The notes under the pieces were generated by a model, which was not told the DNA's origin, did not search any database, and worked only from the letters and a program-made list of their open reading frames with translations. The translations under genes and the position numbers were made by a program. From Candidatus Chloroploca asiatica (GTDB lineage: Bacteria; Chloroflexota; Chloroflexia; Chloroflexales; Chloroflexaceae), in NCBI RefSeq assembly GCF_002532075.1, contig NZ_LYXE01000127.1, positions 62,001-126,000 of the forward strand: a stretch of DNA of 64,000 nt. The letters are read 5' to 3'. Shown one piece after another: positions 60,760 through 64,000 of this stretch; the first letter of the stretch is position 1, and each line of letters opens with the position of its first letter.

Positions 60760-62123
60760 ACCTTGTCAGACTCTGCAATCGGTTGAGCATTGTGCTGCTA
60801 GGCTTGCTTGTCCTGGTTGCTGCGCATGTAGAGGCCGCCCCGCAGCAGCAACAGGCGCAACCCGCCCTCGCCCCAACCTATCGTATTTTTGCCACCCGCG
60901 AAGGCCTGGTGGGTCATATGACGGGCAATGGGCATATTATTCAGCCGCGTGACCGCTTTGTGGCCCTGCCTTCGTGGGCGGTGCTCTCCCCAAAAGGCAC
61001 CGACCGCTATCGGGTACGGGTTACCTATAAGGGTCGGAGTGTGGTGGTGCCTGTCTGGGATGTTGGTCCGTGGAATACGCGTGACGATTATTGGAATCCG
61101 GATCGCCGCTATCGCGATCTGCCGGTTGGACGCCCCATGGCCGAGGCGGCCTTTTTTGATGGCTATAATGGCGGTCTCGATGAACGTGGCCGTCGGATTA
61201 ATAATCCCAATGGGATCGATATTGCCGATGGAACCTTTTGGGACGATCTCTTGATGACGCGTAATGATTGGGTTGAGGTGAGCTTTCTCTGGTTGGGGGC
61301 TGATCCTGGCCCTGGTGCGGCGATTACGATCAATCCTCCCCCACCTTCTGCGCCTGCCCCGCCGCCTTCGCCAACCAGCCTGCCTCCCGCGCCCGTTGAG
61401 GCCGAAGCAGGGTCAATCGTTGTCGACGACGGGGCCGCAGGCTATCGTGTGCAGGGCGATGGCTGGAATAATGCCAGTTGTGGTATGAATGGCAGTCATG
61501 CCTGGATCGCTTCGACGTCTGATGCCACTCGCTCGACGGCAGCAGCGGTATGGACGCCTTCCTTGCCTTCGGCTGGGAGCTATGAGGTACTGGCGTATCT
61601 GCCGAACTGTGGCAGCCCGGCGACCACCTCGGCACGTTATCAGGTGACCCACGATGATGCGGTGACCAGTGTCACGCTCAACCAGCAGGCGCTGGCGGGA
61701 ACCTGGGTCTCGTTGGGTACCTACAGTTTTGGCCGAGTCACCGGGGTGCAACCGCAGGTGGAGTTGAGCAATGTGACCGGCGAGAACGGACGGGCCGTCC
61801 GTTTTGATGCCATCGCGTGGGCCCCGCGCCTCGACACCGAGCCCCCTGTGAGCAGCATCGAACTGATCGAGCGCAAAGGCAACGGCTATCAAATCACTTG
61901 GGGCGGAACCGATGCTGCGAGTGGCATCGCGAGCTACGATGTGCAGGTACGGATCTTGCCACGCGGCGGTTGGACCGACTGGCGCATGCAGACGACCTTG
62001 ACGACGGCCTGGTTTGGGCCAGATGAAGGTAAACATTTCGCGTTTCGGGTACGTGCCCGTGATCGGGCGGGCAACCTGGAACCCTGGCCTAACGAGGCGC
62101 AGATGGATACAACGTCATCGTAG
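60756..62123 (+). CDS. Secreted multidomain protein with golvesin-like domain
   Basis: This 455-aa protein has a signal peptide (LSIVLLGLLVLVAAHVEAA). Residues ~45-185 form a beta-barrel-like domain with WDVGPWNTRDDYWNP and NNPNGIDIADGTFWDDL, similar to RlpA/3D-type wall enzymes. A Pro-rich linker leads to a golvesin C-terminal-like domain (~218-360: IVVDDGAAGYRVQGDGW, YEVLAYLPNCG). The last ~90 residues are fibronectin-like (YDVQVRILPRGGWTDW, FRVRARDRAGNLEPW). It probably acts at the cell surface, possibly on wall or matrix glycans. It is translationally coupled to the DUF3048 gene. Confidence 0.82.
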   Translation: MNLVRLCNRLSIVLLGLLVLVAAHVEAAPQQQQAQPALAPTYRIFATREGLVGHMTGNGHIIQPRDRFVALPSWAVLSPKGTDRYRVRVTYKGRSVVVPVWDVGPWNTRDDYWNPDRRYRDLPVGRPMAEAAFFDGYNGGLDERGRRINNPNGIDIADGTFWDDLLMTRNDWVEVSFLWLGADPGPGAAITINPPPPSAPAPPPSPTSLPPAPVEAEAGSIVVDDGAAGYRVQGDGWNNASCGMNGSHAWIASTSDATRSTAAAVWTPSLPSAGSYEVLAYLPNCGSPATTSARYQVTHDDAVTSVTLNQQALAGTWVSLGTYSFGRVTGVQPQVELSNVTGENGRAVRFDAIAWAPRLDTEPPVSSIELIERKGNGYQITWGGTDAASGIASYDVQVRILPRGGWTDWRMQTTLTTAWFGPDEGKHFAFRVRARDRAGNLEPWPNEAQMDTTSS

Positions 62124-62158
62124 GGGCACGGCGCTACCGTGCCATGCGCCGTGCCCCT
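62122..62158. terminator. Hairpin between convergent genes
   Basis: A perfect 13-bp GC-rich stem (62122-62134 with 62146-62158) with an 11-nt loop spans the junction of the two convergent genes and reaches both stop codons. Confidence 0.7.
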
Positions 62159-64000
62159 ATGGGTTATATACTGTAGCTTCTCTGGGTTTGGCGAGGTAGG
62201 CGCGGTTACGTCCTTCGCTCTTCGCACGGTAGAGGGCATGATCCGCCGCAGTAATCAGTTCGTCGTGGGTATGGCCGTGCTCGGGGAAGATTGCCACGCC
62301 AATCGAGGTGGTAATGTTAGGCAGACGTTGCCCTTCGTGGCCTAGATCAAGGTTACTGATCGCTTCACGCAGGTTATTGGCACGGCTGAGGGCATTTTCT
62401 TCAGTCATGCCAGGCATGATCAGCAGCATCTCTTCGCCGCCAAAGCGACAGGCGATGTCTTCACCACGTAAGCTCGTGCTGAGAAAGCGCCCCAGAATGC
62501 GCAATGTTGTATCGCCGGCATCATGCCCGAAGGTGTCGTTGATATGCTTGAAGTAATCAATGTCAAGCAGCATAATGCCCAGGGTGCGCTGATGGCGTTG
62601 CGCTTCAATCAATTTAGGGCCAAGGATTTCATTGACAAAACGCCGGTTGAAGAGCCCGGTTAACGGGTCGCGGATCGCCTGCTCACGCAGGTCTTCGCGC
62701 AGTTGCAGACTTGCCAGGGCGAGGGCGAGCAGATCCGCTGTACGAATTGCGAGCGAAAGTTCACGTGGCTCTTCCGCGTTGCCAGAACCCGGTTCTCCAT
62801 ACAGACACAGCAGGCCCGAGGGCTCACGGTTGGCGTGGAGTTGCACACAGAGCAACGGATCCCTGATCGGCAGACAATCAGCACAGGCCTGGGCCTTACC
62901 TTCATTGTTGGGATAGGCAAAACGGGTGTTGGTTTGCATCGCCGGGCAGGTTGAGGTAATCTGGTCAGGATACGTGTCATCCTGCTTGCCCCACGTGCCA
63001 ACCCGGTGGTAGACCGCAGCCTTGTCCCTATGATGATAGAAGACACCGGCGTAGCCTTCGAAGATCTCTTGCAACAAAGGAATACTAACCGCATAGGCCT
63101 CTTCAAGGCTCTGGCTTTGCTGCAAACGGCTGCTGAGGCGATTGAGCAACTCCTGTTCCTTGACATCGCGGGCGAGTTGCTGATTCACCCGGCGCACTTC
63201 GGCCTCGGCCTGTTCGAGTTCAGCTACATGGCTTTCGAGATTGCCGATCAACTCGCGCAGGCGGGCCGTCATCCGGTTAAAGGCCACGGTGAGCGCACCT
63301 ATCTCATCGTTGTGGCGGGGATGAGCAATCAGTTGCAAATCACCGGCGGCAATGCGGGTGGCCGTATCAGCCAGGCTCGCCAGCGGTTTGGCAATGCCTC
63401 GGGCGGCAAAGAGGGCCGAGATAAGCGCGAACAGCATAGCTGTCAGGGCAATCACGATAGTGAGTTGCAGAGTCGCGTAGATCGTCTGAAAAGCCTCGCG
63501 CTCTTCTTGTTCGGCCACGAGCACAAATTGCAGTGAGGGGAGCCAATGGTACACTCCGATGACACGTTGCTGGCGATAGTTGTCGTAGATCCCAGCCGCA
63601 TTGGTCTGATCGCGGATCACCTGTTCCATAATCGGTGTATGCAGGCGCAAGATCTGGGTGCGGCGGTCGGCAAAGCGTGAGTCGGTGAGCAACAGGTAAT
63701 TCGGTCCGACGAGATAGGTTTCACCGGTCTCCCCCAGGCCTGCTCGTTGCAGCATGATCTCGTTGAGCGTGCGGGCGCTTGCGCGTCCAACCAGCACGGC
63801 ACGGGCGCGCCCTGCGACATCGTAGACGGGCTGCGAAACGACGACGGGGCTACTCAAGCCCTGGGCGGTCGCCGAGGAGAGGGATTGCACATAGGTGCCC
63901 TCGATGCCCCGCCAGAAATATTCTTGGAGCGAGTGAACCTGGCCCTCTTTCGCAGGATCCGTTGCCACCAGCGCACGACCTTGAGGATTCAGGAGCAAAA
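62157..64000 (-). CDS. Diguanylate cyclase with Cache-type sensor, HAMP and GAF-like domains (partial)
   Basis: The N-terminus lies beyond the window; 614 residues are visible. In order: a periplasmic Cache-like sensor part (GETGETYLVGPNYLLLTDSR), a membrane helix (LQLTIVIALTAMLFALISAL), a HAMP domain (IAKPLASLADTATRIAAGDL), a coiled coil, a GAF-like domain with several cysteines (STCPAMQTN, ACADCLPI), and a GGDEF domain (RDPLTGLFNRRF, DIDYFKHINDTFGHDAGD). The active site is GGEE and the inhibitory I-site RGED lies five residues before it, so it should make c-di-GMP with feedback control. No EAL domain is present. Confidence 0.93.
   Translation of the reverse strand, partial: LLLNPQGRALVATDPAKEGQVHSLQEYFWRGIEGTYVQSLSSATAQGLSSPVVVSQPVYDVAGRARAVLVGRASARTLNEIMLQRAGLGETGETYLVGPNYLLLTDSRFADRRTQILRLHTPIMEQVIRDQTNAAGIYDNYRQQRVIGVYHWLPSLQFVLVAEQEEREAFQTIYATLQLTIVIALTAMLFALISALFAARGIAKPLASLADTATRIAAGDLQLIAHPRHNDEIGALTVAFNRMTARLRELIGNLESHVAELEQAEAEVRRVNQQLARDVKEQELLNRLSSRLQQSQSLEEAYAVSIPLLQEIFEGYAGVFYHHRDKAAVYHRVGTWGKQDDTYPDQITSTCPAMQTNTRFAYPNNEGKAQACADCLPIRDPLLCVQLHANREPSGLLCLYGEPGSGNAEEPRELSLAIRTADLLALALASLQLREDLREQAIRDPLTGLFNRRFVNEILGPKLIEAQRHQRTLGIMLLDIDYFKHINDTFGHDAGDTTLRILGRFLSTSLRGEDIACRFGGEEMLLIMPGMTEENALSRANNLREAISNLDLGHEGQRLPNITTSIGVAIFPEHGHTHDELITAADHALYRAKSEGRNRAYLAKPREATVYNP

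Noticed and set aside
1-64000. tRNA, rRNA, CRISPR arrays, insertion sequences, prophage genes or attachment sites
   Set aside because: I looked through the intergenic regions for T-loop-like sequences, direct-repeat arrays and transposase motifs and saw none; a tRNA scan would be more sensitive than reading by eye.

Overview
The window looks like a chromosomal segment of a filamentous anoxygenic phototroph of the Chloroflexota (Chloroflexales; Chloroflexus, Oscillochloris or a close relative). This is inferred from a B12-dependent CarH-type regulator next to phytoene synthase, secreted proteins with tandem FPETGH-type repeats common in Chloroflexota, and generally GC-rich protein families. 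No rRNA, tRNA, CRISPR array or insertion sequence was recognised.

Layout. 1-1932: end of a branched-chain amino acid ABC transporter (livM', livG, livF). 1985-4564: a MurF-alanine racemase fusion on the minus strand. 4766-10053: housekeeping genes (D-lactate dehydrogenase, ComM, an Uma2-like protein with a doubtful start, a small membrane protein, YggS, YceI). 10345-28771: a 14-gene plus-strand polysaccharide locus with an HAD-type COG5610 protein, three GT4 and five GT2 glycosyltransferase genes, two Gfo/Idh oxidoreductases and a Wzm/Wzt export pair. Many genes are translationally coupled, and several GT2 genes share an unnamed accessory module. It ends against a minus-strand WecG/TagA-type glycosyltransferase fused to two STAS domains.

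39459-30704 (minus strand) is the most interesting region. It is a tightly packed gene series: a 71-aa protein, a NACHT NTPase with a C-terminal formylglycine-enzyme/C-type-lectin-like domain, a CHAT caspase-like protease, a peptidoglycan amidase with a decayed second amidase domain, a complete FtsZ, and a 272-aa protein that I read as a bacterial gasdermin-like pore former. NLR-like ATPase, caspase-like protease and gasdermin together match the logic of known bacterial gasdermin cell-death systems. An FtsZ and an amidase inside the same series is unusual. A good promoter whose -10 box lies in a dyad precedes the series, and a 22-bp perfect hairpin follows it.

39922-43420: two overlapping genes of unknown function, then pheT. 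43438-47543 (minus): a broken glycoside hydrolase, a DUF4129 membrane protein, the small rpmG (L33), an ArsA/Get3 ATPase and a lipase-like hydrolase. 47670-52680 (plus): trmB, carH, crtB, a DUF2085 protein and an HtrA-like lipoprotein protease. The carH promoter carries direct repeats that resemble a CarH operator. 52818-53777 (minus): a repeat-containing secreted protein. 54123-62123 (plus): hisD, yggT, a membrane-anchored spermidine-synthase-like protein, an HNH endonuclease, yraN, a DHH-like protein, a DUF3048 protein and a secreted multidomain protein. 62157-64000 (minus): a diguanylate cyclase that runs off the window.

Gene ends in this genome often carry very long perfect hairpins (21-27 bp arms), each of different sequence. 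All functional calls come from reading the sequence and from memory of families; no database search was run.
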